Source: Phycisphaerales bacterium (lineage in GTDB: Bacteria; Planctomycetota; Phycisphaerae; Phycisphaerales; UBA1924). Taken from it: DNA of 13,951 bases. The DNA is taken from assembly GCA_029260415.1 (NCBI GenBank), contig JAJDDH010000234.1, positions 1 to 13,951 of the forward strand, in the 5' to 3' direction. Below the pieces are notes generated by a model, which saw only the letters and a program-made list of their open reading frames with translations, ran no database searches and was not told the DNA's origin. A program made the translations under genes and the position numbers. Of the stretch, positions 6,704 to 13,349 are shown piece by piece. Positions within the stretch are counted from its first letter, which is position 1, and each line of letters opens with the position of its first letter.

Positions 6704-8284
6704 TCAGTCCTTGCCCGCGGCCTCGCGGAGCTCCTCGGCGACACCCTCGAGGCGGGCCTGGCCCTTCTTGTCCAGCACGCTGACGACCACCGCCACCGCG
6801 AACCCGATCACGAACGAGGGCAGCAGGACGTCGAGCAAGCCCAGGTAGTTCTTGACATCCCCCTGGCCCATGGCGTCAAGGATCTTGGGCGCGGCAAACT
6901 TGAAGAACGGCACGCCCAGGAAGCCCGCGACCATGGCGCACTTGGCCCCCATCGCGGTCAGCTTGGACCAGAACAGACTCAGGATCATCACAGGGCAGAA
7001 CGTCGCGGCGATGCCCGACCACCCGAAGATGATGGTCCAGAAGACGCCCTCCTCCTTGTCGTACATCAGGATCCCGATCCCGATGCCGAACGCGACGAGC
7101 GAGAGGACGAGCGTCACCTTCTTGGAGAGCGAGACGAGCTGCGCGTCTGGCATCTCGGGGTGGCGCGATTTCTGCCAGTAGTCGCGCACGCCCGCGGACG
7201 ACGCGACGACCAGCAGCGAGTCGATGGTGGACATGATGGCGGAGAGGACCATCGCGATGAAGATCCCCGCGAAGAACGCGGGCAGGAGCGTGACGGCCAT
7301 GTAGGGCAGGATGTCGTCCTGGTGCCCGCCGATCTGCTCCTTGGTGTACAGCCCGCGTCCGACGATGCCCACGAGCACGGCGCCCGAGTCGGCGAAGATC
7401 GTCCAGAGCAGCGCCACGGCGGCTCCCTTGTTGATCTCCTTCTCGCTGCGCAGCGAGATGAACCGAACAAACACTTGCGGCGAGCCCCAGAACCCGATGC
7501 CGATCGCGGCGAGCCCGATGACGCCGATGATCGAGCCGGTGGTCCAGCCGCCTGTTGAGGGCGTGACGACACCGGTGAGTTCGTCGGCGGGGCCAGGGCC
7601 GTGGAGGCTGAGCAGGTGGGGGTCGATGGCTCGGAGCGATTCGGTCAGCTGGGTGACGCCTGTGAACTCGAGGAACCCGACGATCGGCAGCGCGACCAGG
7701 CCCAGGAACATGAGCGAGCCCTGGAAGACGTCGGACCAGACCACGGCGGTGAACCCGCCCTGGGTGATGTAGATCAGGACGATCGCGAAGCCGACCGCGG
7801 CGCCAACGTAGTGGTCCCACCCGAGGAACGAGTTGAACGCGCCGCCTGTCGCGAAGACCTGCGCGCCCGCGTAGATCGCGACGAAGACCACGAGCGAGCC
7901 CGCGGCAATCAGGCGGAGCCAGTGCCCGTTGTCGCGCAGGCGTGATTCCAGGTAGTCGGGCACGGTGATCGAGTCGTACCGGTCACTCAGTCGTTTGAAC
8001 CGGCGGGACATGATCAGCCAGGCGCCGCCCACGCCCAGCATCTCACCCAGCACGACCCAGAACGCGTTCACACCCACTGCGTAACCCAGGCCCGTCAAGC
8101 CCAGGAGCAGCCAGGCGGATTCGCCCGTGGCGCGTGCGCTGAAGGCGACATTGATGAAGCCCAGCCGTTTGCCGCCGGCGAAGTAGTCGCGGATGTCCTT
8201 CATCCGCTTGGAGGCGAGGTAGCCGATGACGAGCAGGACCGACGCGTAGAGCGCGACGGCGACGAGCTTCCAGACGGTGTCCAT
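6704..8284 (-). CDS. PutP-like sodium:solute symporter
   Basis: An inner-membrane transporter of the solute:sodium symporter family, with about 13 hydrophobic segments over 526 residues, the family's usual size. It resembles the sodium/proline symporter PutP: DYFAGGKRLG at 33-42, SARATGESAWLLLGLTG at 49-65, GIGFWGSPQVFVRF at 262-275 and VLSAIMSTIDSLLVVASSA at 346-364. S352-T353 fit the PutP sodium-site Ser-Thr pair, but the PutP D55 position is G54 followed by E55, so ion or substrate preference may differ. Proline is a guess; related amino or organic acids are possible. The ATG at 8284 starts right before the first membrane helix, as in relatives. A GTG at 8305 is in frame, and an ideal AGGAG (8364-8360) precedes an in-frame ATC at 8353, so the true start is unsettled. 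It lies 123 bases after xerD. Confidence 0.82.
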   Translation of the reverse strand: MDTVWKLVAVALYASVLLVIGYLASKRMKDIRDYFAGGKRLGFINVAFSARATGESAWLLLGLTGLGYAVGVNAFWVVLGEMLGVGGAWLIMSRRFKRLSDRYDSITVPDYLESRLRDNGHWLRLIAAGSLVVFVAIYAGAQVFATGGAFNSFLGWDHYVGAAVGFAIVLIYITQGGFTAVVWSDVFQGSLMFLGLVALPIVGFLEFTGVTQLTESLRAIDPHLLSLHGPGPADELTGVVTPSTGGWTTGSIIGVIGLAAIGIGFWGSPQVFVRFISLRSEKEINKGAAVALLWTIFADSGAVLVGIVGRGLYTKEQIGGHQDDILPYMAVTLLPAFFAGIFIAMVLSAIMSTIDSLLVVASSAGVRDYWQKSRHPEMPDAQLVSLSKKVTLVLSLVAFGIGIGILMYDKEEGVFWTIIFGWSGIAATFCPVMILSLFWSKLTAMGAKCAMVAGFLGVPFFKFAAPKILDAMGQGDVKNYLGLLDVLLPSFVIGFAVAVVVSVLDKKGQARLEGVAEELREAAGKD

Positions 8285-8363
8285 GCTGGATGACGCCCCC
8301 TGCACGGCGGTCTCGACAACGCTGGGGTCTACGGCTGATGCTGGGACACTGATGGGAGGCTCC

Positions 8364-8399
8364 TCTCGATCGGGAAGCCCGCAGCATACACGATCGAGA
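8364..8399 (-). promoter_or_regulatory. 9-bp inverted repeat upstream of the symporter
   Basis: TCTCGATCG (8364-8372) and CGATCGAGA (8391-8399) are perfect inverted copies separated by 18 bases. On the minus strand a TATGCT (8388-8383) lies in the spacer and the AGGAG Shine-Dalgarno (8364-8360) begins at the inner edge of the second arm. The site could be a protein operator over a promoter, or an RNA hairpin next to the ribosome-binding site. No T-run follows, so a terminator for xerD is unlikely. Confidence 0.45.
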
Positions 8400-8407
8400 A
8401 AATCCGC

Positions 8408-9388
8408 TCAGGGACGCGGGTGGCACCGGCTGACCACGTCCTTGAGCTGCGACCGGTCCACGTGCGTGTAGATCTGCGTCGTGGAGATGTCCGCGTGCCC
8501 GAGCATGTCCTGCACCGTCCGCAGGTCGGCGCCCCCGATGAGCAGGTGCGTCGCGAAGCTGTGTCGCAGCATGTGCGGGTGGGCCTTGGGCAGGCCCGCC
8601 AGCGCCGCGTACTTCTTGACGAGCTGCCAGACCCGGACCCGCTCGATCGGGCGACCCGAGCGAGTCAGGAACACCCGCCCCTTGTCGAGGCGATTGCCCG
8701 CGCTCTGTGCGGTGATCAGCCTCGGGCGGCACTCGTTTGTGTACCGCTCAAGCCAGCGCTGCGCCGGGACGCCCATGGGGATGAGGCGCTGCTTGTCGCC
8801 CTTGCCCGTGACGCGGATGACGCCCGCGCGGTCCTTGAGATCAGCCAGCTGGATGGAGCCGACCTCGCTGGCGCGCAGGCCCGAGGCGTACATGAGTTCC
8901 AGGATCGCGCGGTCGCGGATCCAGAGCGGTGGGGCGTCGCTGGGCTTGTCGGGCTCGTCGGCGGCCTCGATGAGCTGACGCATCTGCTTGGGGCTGAGCA
9001 CGCCGGGCAGCTTCTTCCAGCGGGTGGGCTGGTCGAGGATGTCCGCGGCGTTGGTCTCGACGAACCCGCGCGCGCACAGCCAGCGGCAGAAAACCTTGAT
9101 CGTCGCCAGGTGGCGGGCGAGGGTGGCCGAGGCGTACTGGCGGTCGGTGCTCAGGCCCCGGACGTGCGTGATGAGCGCGGCGGGTGTGACGTGGGCGGGG
9201 GTGGAGCCGCCCGCGTCGGAGATCTCGGCCAGCAGGTCGAGCAGGTCGCGCTCATAGGCCTCCATGGTCGCGGGGGCCAGGCCGCACTCGATGCGCAGGA
9301 AGACAAGGAACTGCCCGAACACGTCCACGAGCCCGGGGGCGAGGCGATCGCGCAGGACGTGGGTGCGGGATGGGACGCGCTGGGGCAT
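8408..9388 (-). CDS. xerD: Tyrosine recombinase, XerC/XerD type
   Basis: A site-specific recombinase of the kind that resolves chromosome dimers at dif. The 326 residues split into a core-binding SAM-like domain (about 18-108, with FLVFLRIECGLAPATMEAYERDL) and a catalytic domain from about 128. All six catalytic residues are visible: R172 (ASGLRASE), K196 (TGKGDK), H272 and R275 (HMLRHSFATH), H298 (LGHADIS) and nucleophile Y307 (TTQIYTHV). XerD is somewhat favoured over XerC by overall pattern, but the two are hard to separate by eye; a phage-type integrase is unlikely given the length and absence of phage genes nearby. ATG 9388 is used; the conserved part starts about 15 residues later and no strong Shine-Dalgarno is seen. 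It lies 44 bases downstream of the flagellin B terminator hairpin, so it probably has its own promoter. Confidence 0.88.
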   Translation of the reverse strand: MPQRVPSRTHVLRDRLAPGLVDVFGQFLVFLRIECGLAPATMEAYERDLLDLLAEISDAGGSTPAHVTPAALITHVRGLSTDRQYASATLARHLATIKVFCRWLCARGFVETNAADILDQPTRWKKLPGVLSPKQMRQLIEAADEPDKPSDAPPLWIRDRAILELMYASGLRASEVGSIQLADLKDRAGVIRVTGKGDKQRLIPMGVPAQRWLERYTNECRPRLITAQSAGNRLDKGRVFLTRSGRPIERVRVWQLVKKYAALAGLPKAHPHMLRHSFATHLLIGGADLRTVQDMLGHADISTTQIYTHVDRSQLKDVVSRCHPRP

Positions 9389-9428
9389 GGTCAGTGGATC
9401 GGCTGTTGAGGGGTCCGGGGCGAGAATG

Positions 9429-9459
9429 AAAAACGCCCCGGTCGGAGAGACCGGGGCGT
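9429..9459 (-). terminator. Intrinsic terminator of flagellin B
   Basis: ACGCCCCGGTC (9433-9443) pairs perfectly over 11 bp with GACCGGGGCGT (9449-9459) around a 5-base loop. On the minus strand the stem runs into TTTTT (9433-9429). It begins 27 bases after the flagellin B stop and separates the flagellin from xerD. Confidence 0.93.
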
Positions 9460-9485
9460 CGCGTTACGGAGTGGAGATTCCGGCG

Positions 9486-11006
9486 TTAGCCGAGGAGCTG
9501 GAGAACGTTCTGGGGGCTCTGGTTGGCCAGGGCCAGAACGTTGGTGGAGGCCGAGACAAGGATCTGGCTGCGGGTCAGGCCCGCGGTCTCCTTGGCGAAG
9601 TCGGCGTCACGGATGGTGCTCTCGGCGGCGGCGGTGTTCTCGACGGCGACACCCAGGCTCCGGATGGTGGCCCCGATGACGTTCTTCTGGAAGGCGCCGA
9701 GACGACCGCGGAGGCTGGAAACCTGCTCGATGGCCTCATCGACGACCTTCTGAGCGGAGGAGAAATCACTGCCGGTCGCGTCGACCACGTTGTAGTCCTT
9801 GCCCGAACCCAGGTCGTCGAGGAAGCCGAGCTCGCTGGTGCCCAGCTTGCGGACGGCGACGTCCTGGATACCGATGGACACCTTGCCGGCAATGTTGACG
9901 TCCGAGGCGAGCTGGAAGTCGGCGCCGCCACCGGAGATGGTGAAGGCGGAGACGCTGGCCAGGGCCTGGGCGGTGGCGGTGTTGAGGTTGATAGAGACAT
10001 CGAGGAAGTCGGAGTTGACCTTGAGGGTCTTGCCCTTGCCCGTGGCGAGCAGGCCGTTGACCGTACCGGCGATGTCCTGGCCGTCGTCGCGGACGCCGTT
10101 GTTGGCGGCCGAGAAGTCGGTGTGAGCCGAGGTATCGATGGTGGAGTTGTCACCGGACTCGAAGTCGTAGATACCGATGTTGGATGCGGTACCGATGTTC
10201 GCGTCATCGACGACGGTGACGGAGACGTACTCCGAGGATCCGAACGACTCGGAGCGGAGGGCGAGGCCGGTGGTGCCCGCGGAGGCGGTGACACCGGTCA
10301 CGTCGGAGAAGGTGTTGATAGCGGCGACGACCTGGGCGATGGTCTGGCCCGAGGAGAACTGGAGCTCGCGGGTGCCCTTGGAGCCGGCGACCTCGATGGT
10401 GAACGCGGAGCCGGTGGCGCCGCTGAGGTCAACGGAGCCGCCGCCGAGCGAGAGGTAGACAGCAGCCTGCTGGGCGGACTGGGTGACGATGGCGTTGACG
10501 TCGAGGCTGGCGCCCTCGAACTTGGCGCCGTTGACACGGAAGTCCGAGACGCCCGAGGCGACGGTATCAACCTGGTAGTCGAAGTTGCCGCTGAGCAGCT
10601 TGGTGCCCTGGAAGCTCGTGGAGCTGGCGACGCGGTCGATGGTCTGCAGGATGGAGTCGATCTGGAGCTGGTTGGCTTCCTTCTCCGAATCGGAGAGACC
10701 GGCGGAGTTGGCCGAGGAGGTCAGCAGACCCTGGAGCTCGGTGAGCAGGGTGGAGACCTCCTGGAGGCCGCCTTCAGCAATGTTGACGACCTGGTCGGCG
10801 CGCTCCGAGTTGCTGATGGCGGAGTTGAGCGCGGAGATCTCGCTGCGGAGGTTCTCCGAAGCGATCAGACCGGCGGGGTCGTCCTTGCCGCGGTTGATCC
10901 GCAGACCAGTCGACAGACGCTCGAGCGAGAAACCGAGCTGCTGGTTGTTAGCGCCCAGAACTCGCTGGCCGAGCAGCGATGAGATGTTCGTGTTGATGCG
11001 ACTCAT
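9486..11006 (-). CDS. fliC: Flagellin B (filament subunit)
   Basis: Flagellin is exported by the flagellar type III apparatus and polymerises into the filament. The 506-residue protein has the conserved N-terminal D0/D1 helices (1-145: MSRINTNISSLLGQR, LERLSTGLRINRGKDDPAGL at 29-47, EANQLQIDSILQTIDRVA) and C-terminal D1/D0 helices (about 415-506: SLRGRLGAFQKNVI, STIRDADFAKETAGLTRSQI, LALANQSPQNVLQLLG). A Flagellin_IN-type segment (FTIEVAGSKGTRELQFSSG, about 202-258) lies in the variable surface region at 150-410. ATG 11006 was chosen because MSRINTN is the family N-terminus and GGAGG lies nine bases upstream; the frame is open to 11285 but that stretch is leader DNA. Between flagellin A's terminator and its own, it is probably a separate transcription unit. 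The leader carries CsrA-like signals. Confidence 0.96.
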   Translation of the reverse strand: MSRINTNISSLLGQRVLGANNQQLGFSLERLSTGLRINRGKDDPAGLIASENLRSEISALNSAISNSERADQVVNIAEGGLQEVSTLLTELQGLLTSSANSAGLSDSEKEANQLQIDSILQTIDRVASSTSFQGTKLLSGNFDYQVDTVASGVSDFRVNGAKFEGASLDVNAIVTQSAQQAAVYLSLGGGSVDLSGATGSAFTIEVAGSKGTRELQFSSGQTIAQVVAAINTFSDVTGVTASAGTTGLALRSESFGSSEYVSVTVVDDANIGTASNIGIYDFESGDNSTIDTSAHTDFSAANNGVRDDGQDIAGTVNGLLATGKGKTLKVNSDFLDVSINLNTATAQALASVSAFTISGGGADFQLASDVNIAGKVSIGIQDVAVRKLGTSELGFLDDLGSGKDYNVVDATGSDFSSAQKVVDEAIEQVSSLRGRLGAFQKNVIGATIRSLGVAVENTAAAESTIRDADFAKETAGLTRSQILVSASTNVLALANQSPQNVLQLLG

Positions 11007-11013
11007 TTGAAAG

Positions 11014-11024
11014 ATCCTCCGTGA
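11014..11024 (-). promoter_or_regulatory. Shine-Dalgarno / CsrA-like site of flagellin B
   Basis: TCACGGAGGAT on the minus strand is identical to the 11 bases at the Shine-Dalgarno of flagellin A. It combines a strong ribosome-binding site with an ACGGA core that fits the CsrA-recognised GGA. Unlike in flagellin A the flanks pair poorly (GTTC/GATC with one T-T mismatch). Confidence 0.55.
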
Positions 11025-11115
11025 ACGCGAGCTGGGACGGTTGTGGGTGTCCCGTGGTGTTTTTCGAACGGGCTGCTCCACCCGGTGGGCCTGCGACGTG
11101 CCGACCCGCTCGAGA

Positions 11116-11163
11116 GATTGACCCTCCCGGCTCCGTCCGGGAGGACTCGCCCGGGATTGACCC
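11116..11163 (-). repeat. 9-base direct repeat flanking a hairpin in the flagellin B leader
   Basis: GGGTCAATC occurs twice on the minus strand, at 11163-11155 and 11124-11116, 39 bases apart, one on each side of the ACGGAG hairpin. The upstream copy is itself in a small hairpin (CCGGG/CCCGG, 11151-11165). Paired half-sites like this can bind a regulator, but no family is implied. Confidence 0.4.
11123..11144 (-). promoter_or_regulatory. Hairpin with ACGGAG loop, candidate CsrA site for flagellin B
   Basis: On the minus strand CCTCCCGG pairs over 8 bp with CCGGGAGG, exposing the hexaloop ACGGAG. CsrA prefers a GGA in a hairpin loop, and the same hexaloop occurs in the unrelated stem at the flagellin A start. 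It lies about 117 bases upstream of the flagellin B ATG, so it matters for translation only if transcription starts further upstream. A weak sigma-28-like GCCGATCC (11186-11179) would fit that. Confidence 0.5.
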
Positions 11164-11274
11164 GGACGAGTGATCTCGGGATCGGCGGCGTCAGGTGGCG
11201 AATTCACTCGCCGTGGCAAGATTGAGAAAGAATCACGCCGGCGCCGGCTCGTGTGATTGCGCAGCGCGCAAGAG

Positions 11275-11303
11275 AAAGGCCCCACCCTGATCGGGTGGGG
11301 CCT
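11275..11303 (-). terminator. Intrinsic terminator of flagellin A
   Basis: AGGCCCCACCC (11277-11287) pairs perfectly over 11 bp with GGGTGGGGCCT (11293-11303) around a 5-base loop, and on the minus strand runs into TTTCTCTT. It begins 33 bases after the flagellin A stop and ends that transcript before the flagellin B leader. Confidence 0.88.
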
Positions 11304-11336
11304 CGCCAGTACCGGCCTGTTGTGGGGGAAACTCGC

Positions 11337-12896
11337 CTAGCCGAGAAGCTGGAGCACGTTCTGGGCCTGCTGGTTGGCGAGTGTGAGAACTGTCGTGCCC
11401 GAGCTCTGGAGGATCTGGGCTCGGGTCAGGGCGGAGGTCTCGACGGCGAAATCAGCGTCCTCGATAATGGATTTGCTGGCCGTGAGGTTCTCGAACTGGG
11501 ACTGGAGGCTCCGGGTGTTGGTCTCGAGCACGTTGCGTTCGAACGCGCCCAGTCGCCCGCGGAGCACAGAGACCTCGTCGATCGCCTTATCGAGCACGGT
11601 GCTGGCTCCGGAGAAGTCCCGGTTGGCGGCGCTGGTTCGCAGGCTGTTGGCCTGCCCGTCCTGGAGGCTCGAGAGGTAGTGGACGGTGCCGTTGACCAGG
11701 CTGCCCCCGAGGAAGGAGGCGGAGGTGGAGGAGATACCGATGTTGGTCTGTTGAAGGGCATTGATGTCCTGGCCGAGCTGGAAGAGGGCGCCGCCGCCGG
11801 TGATATCGAAGACGGACGTGGTCGCGGCCGGGTCGGTTGCAAAGGTCTCGTCGAGCAGGAGCTCGACGGAGAGATTGGGCGACGTGAGCGAGACCTCGAG
11901 CCCGTCGCCGTTGGCGAGCGAGCCGTTGATGAGCGCCTGGACATCGACGCCGGTGTCGCGGTTGGTGGAGGTGAGGGTGGTGCCGATGCCCGCCCAGGGG
12001 AAGCCCGCGGAGAAATCGGGGAGCTCGAGGCCGTCGGCAAACTTATAGGTCTCGAACCACGTGGCGCTGGTATCGCCCCCGAGGCGTTCGACACTGACGA
12101 ACTCGTCGGACCCGTAATCGACGGACCGGAAGATGACGCCGGAGTTTGGGTCGCCGTTGATGAGCACGGCCTCGACCCCGGTCAGGGCGCTGCGTCCGTT
12201 CACGCTGGAAACGAGGTTGGTCAGCGAGGTGCCCGAGGCGAAGGAGAGCTCGTTGACCCCCTTGGAGCCTGCGACGCGGATGGTGACAGCCGAGGCGAGG
12301 ACGCCGTCGGTGAGTGCGCCGGGCATGTCGCCGTTGAGGTAGAGGGCGCCCTTCTGTGCGGAGGCGAGGACGTCGACCTCGACTTGTTGGGAGTTGGTCC
12401 CGACGAAGCTGGCGGCGAAGACGCGGGCGGTTTTGATCTCGGACGCGTTGATCCCGCTGGTGATGTAGTCGAGTGACCCGTCGAGCAGCTTGAGCCCGCC
12501 GAATGTGGCGGTGTTGCTGATGCGGGTGATGGACTGGATGGCGGAGTTGATCTGGAGCTGGTTGGCCTCGATCTCCTCGTCGGAGATGGCGCCGGAGTTG
12601 GCGGCCTCAACCGTGAGCCCCTTGATGGTGTTGAGCAGGTCGGAGATCTCGACAAGGGCGGCCTCGGTGGTCGCGATAACCGAGCTGGCACGCTCCGAGT
12701 TCCTGATGCCCTGCTCGATGCCGGCGAGATCGGTCGCGATGCGTTCGCTGATGATCAGACCCGCCGGGTCGTCCTTTCCGCGGTTGATGCGCAGACCGGT
12801 GGAGAGGCGTTCGAGATGAACGCTGAGATCCTTGCCTGAGCGATCGAGATTGGCTTGTGCAATGAGGCTCGGGACATTTGTGTTGATTCTGGCCAT
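11337..12896 (-). CDS. fliC: Flagellin A (filament subunit)
   Basis: A second flagellin of 519 residues. Its N-terminal D0/D1 region (1-145) shares LERLSTGLRINRGKDDPAGL with flagellin B at the same positions and continues with EANQLQINSAIQSITRIS. The C-terminal D1/D0 region (about 430-519) has VLRGRLGAFERNVLETN, SIIEDADFAVETSALTRAQI and the shared ending QNVLQLLG. The central region (150-425) has diverged from flagellin B but keeps a Flagellin_IN-type segment (VTIRVAGSKGVNELSFASG, about 204-260), so the two filaments would show different surfaces. ATG 12896 begins MARINTN, the family start, with GGAGG six bases upstream. The gene starts 99 bases after csrA, with no terminator between, so it may be read from the fliW-csrA transcript. 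Its start site lies within a hairpin that looks like a CsrA target. Confidence 0.96.
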   Translation of the reverse strand: MARINTNVPSLIAQANLDRSGKDLSVHLERLSTGLRINRGKDDPAGLIISERIATDLAGIEQGIRNSERASSVIATTEAALVEISDLLNTIKGLTVEAANSGAISDEEIEANQLQINSAIQSITRISNTATFGGLKLLDGSLDYITSGINASEIKTARVFAASFVGTNSQQVEVDVLASAQKGALYLNGDMPGALTDGVLASAVTIRVAGSKGVNELSFASGTSLTNLVSSVNGRSALTGVEAVLINGDPNSGVIFRSVDYGSDEFVSVERLGGDTSATWFETYKFADGLELPDFSAGFPWAGIGTTLTSTNRDTGVDVQALINGSLANGDGLEVSLTSPNLSVELLLDETFATDPAATTSVFDITGGGALFQLGQDINALQQTNIGISSTSASFLGGSLVNGTVHYLSSLQDGQANSLRTSAANRDFSGASTVLDKAIDEVSVLRGRLGAFERNVLETNTRSLQSQFENLTASKSIIEDADFAVETSALTRAQILQSSGTTVLTLANQQAQNVLQLLG

Positions 12897-12897
12897 G

Positions 12898-12915
12898 GCA
12901 ATCCTCCGTGATTGC
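12898..12915 (-). promoter_or_regulatory. Hairpin enclosing flagellin A Shine-Dalgarno (ACGGAG loop)
   Basis: On the minus strand GCAATC pairs perfectly over 6 bp with GATTGC, leaving the hexaloop ACGGAG; one base separates the hairpin from the ATG. The Shine-Dalgarno GGAGG is partly in the loop and partly in the stem. A GGA in a hexaloop over the ribosome-binding site is the classic CsrA target, known at flagellin leaders in Bacillus (hag) and Campylobacter (flaA). Binding here is inferred. Confidence 0.65.
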
Positions 12916-12932
12916 GGTGTCCGTCTTGGTCG

Positions 12933-12959
12933 CCCCCGACTCGATCCTCCGCGCGGGGG
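12933..12959 (-). promoter_or_regulatory. Second GGA hairpin in the flagellin A leader
   Basis: On the minus strand CCCCCG (12959-12954) pairs with CGGGGG (12938-12933), leaving a 15-base loop that contains CGGAGGAT, the same eight bases as at the Shine-Dalgarno 40 bases downstream. No reading frame starts at this copy, so it is not an obvious ribosome-binding site. It corresponds in position to the upstream CsrA site (BS1) of the Bacillus hag leader. Confidence 0.5.
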
Positions 12960-12995
12960 TGGGGTGGTACGTCTGACGATTGATTGATGACGGGG

Positions 12996-13349
12996 TTAAC
13001 CGGTGCTGCGTATCCCGGGTCCCTGGGGCTTTGGTTCGGTCTGGCGCGTCTTGGAGGTGTCGTCGTCGGATCGGCCCGCGGTCAGCCGCGAGGCGCGGGC
13101 GCGGTTGGCGCTGCGTGCCGGTCCTGGCCTGACCTTCTGGGCGATCTCCTCGATGGCGCCACCAGCGATCTTGGCGGCCTGCTCGTTCTCCCGCGTGATC
13201 GCGTCGTACACCTCTTTGCGGTGTACGGCGATGCGGGTTGGCGCGGTAATCCCGAGGCGCACCTTGTCGCCTCGGATATCGACGACGGTGATCTCGATGT
13301 CGTCGCCGATCATGATTGTCTCGTCGCGCTGCCGTGAAAGCACAAGCAT
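12996..13349 (-). CDS. csrA: Carbon storage / translational regulator CsrA, extended
   Basis: CsrA is a dimeric RNA-binding protein that grips GGA motifs near ribosome-binding sites and usually blocks translation. Residues 1-62 are a complete CsrA domain (MLVLSRQRDETIMIG, EITVVDIRGDKVRLGITAP, VHRKEVYDAI). The RNA-contacting L4 and R44 keep their E. coli numbering. The protein is 117 residues against the usual 60-75; the extra part begins as helix (AAKIAGGAIEEIAQKV) and continues into a basic, probably disordered tail rich in Arg, Ser, Thr and Pro. In Bacillus, FliW binds the short C-terminal extension of CsrA, so part of this tail may serve FliW. ATG 13349 has AGGAG eight bases upstream; the frame is open to 13532, but that is leader. 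It follows fliW by 184 bases and precedes flagellin A. Confidence 0.95.
   Translation of the reverse strand: MLVLSRQRDETIMIGDDIEITVVDIRGDKVRLGITAPTRIAVHRKEVYDAITRENEQAAKIAGGAIEEIAQKVRPGPARSANRARASRLTAGRSDDDTSKTRQTEPKPQGPGIRSTG

Noticed and set aside
6589..6744. N-terminal extension of mqnC to 6744
   Set aside because: The extra 52 residues are Arg/Pro/Ser-rich, overlap the end of the symporter gene and contain the palindromic promoter region; ATG 6588 has a Shine-Dalgarno.
9264..10982. 572-codon plus-strand reading frame opposite flagellin B
   Set aside because: The translation is low-complexity (Gly, Val, Asp, Glu runs) and is the mirror of flagellin codons in GC-rich DNA; no domain is recognisable.
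11179..11205. Sigma-28-type promoter for flagellin B (GAAT, 15 bases, GCCGATCC)
   Set aside because: The -10 half is suggestive but the -35 half matches only two of four bases, and another GCCGATCC occurs just before the xerD start (about 9398-9405), so chance is likely. Not listed as a feature.
11007..11276. Sigma-54 sites (TGGCAC-N5-TTGC) in the flagellin leaders
   Set aside because: Near matches such as CGGCAC (11103-11098) lack the GC at the -12 element.
11007..11285. N-terminal extension of flagellin B to 11285
   Set aside because: Flagellins begin at MSRINTN; the extension would run through the flagellin A terminator and the leader hairpins.
11253..12476. 407-codon plus-strand reading frame opposite flagellin A
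   Set aside because: Same mirror effect; it crosses the flagellin A terminator and has no recognisable motif or ribosome site.
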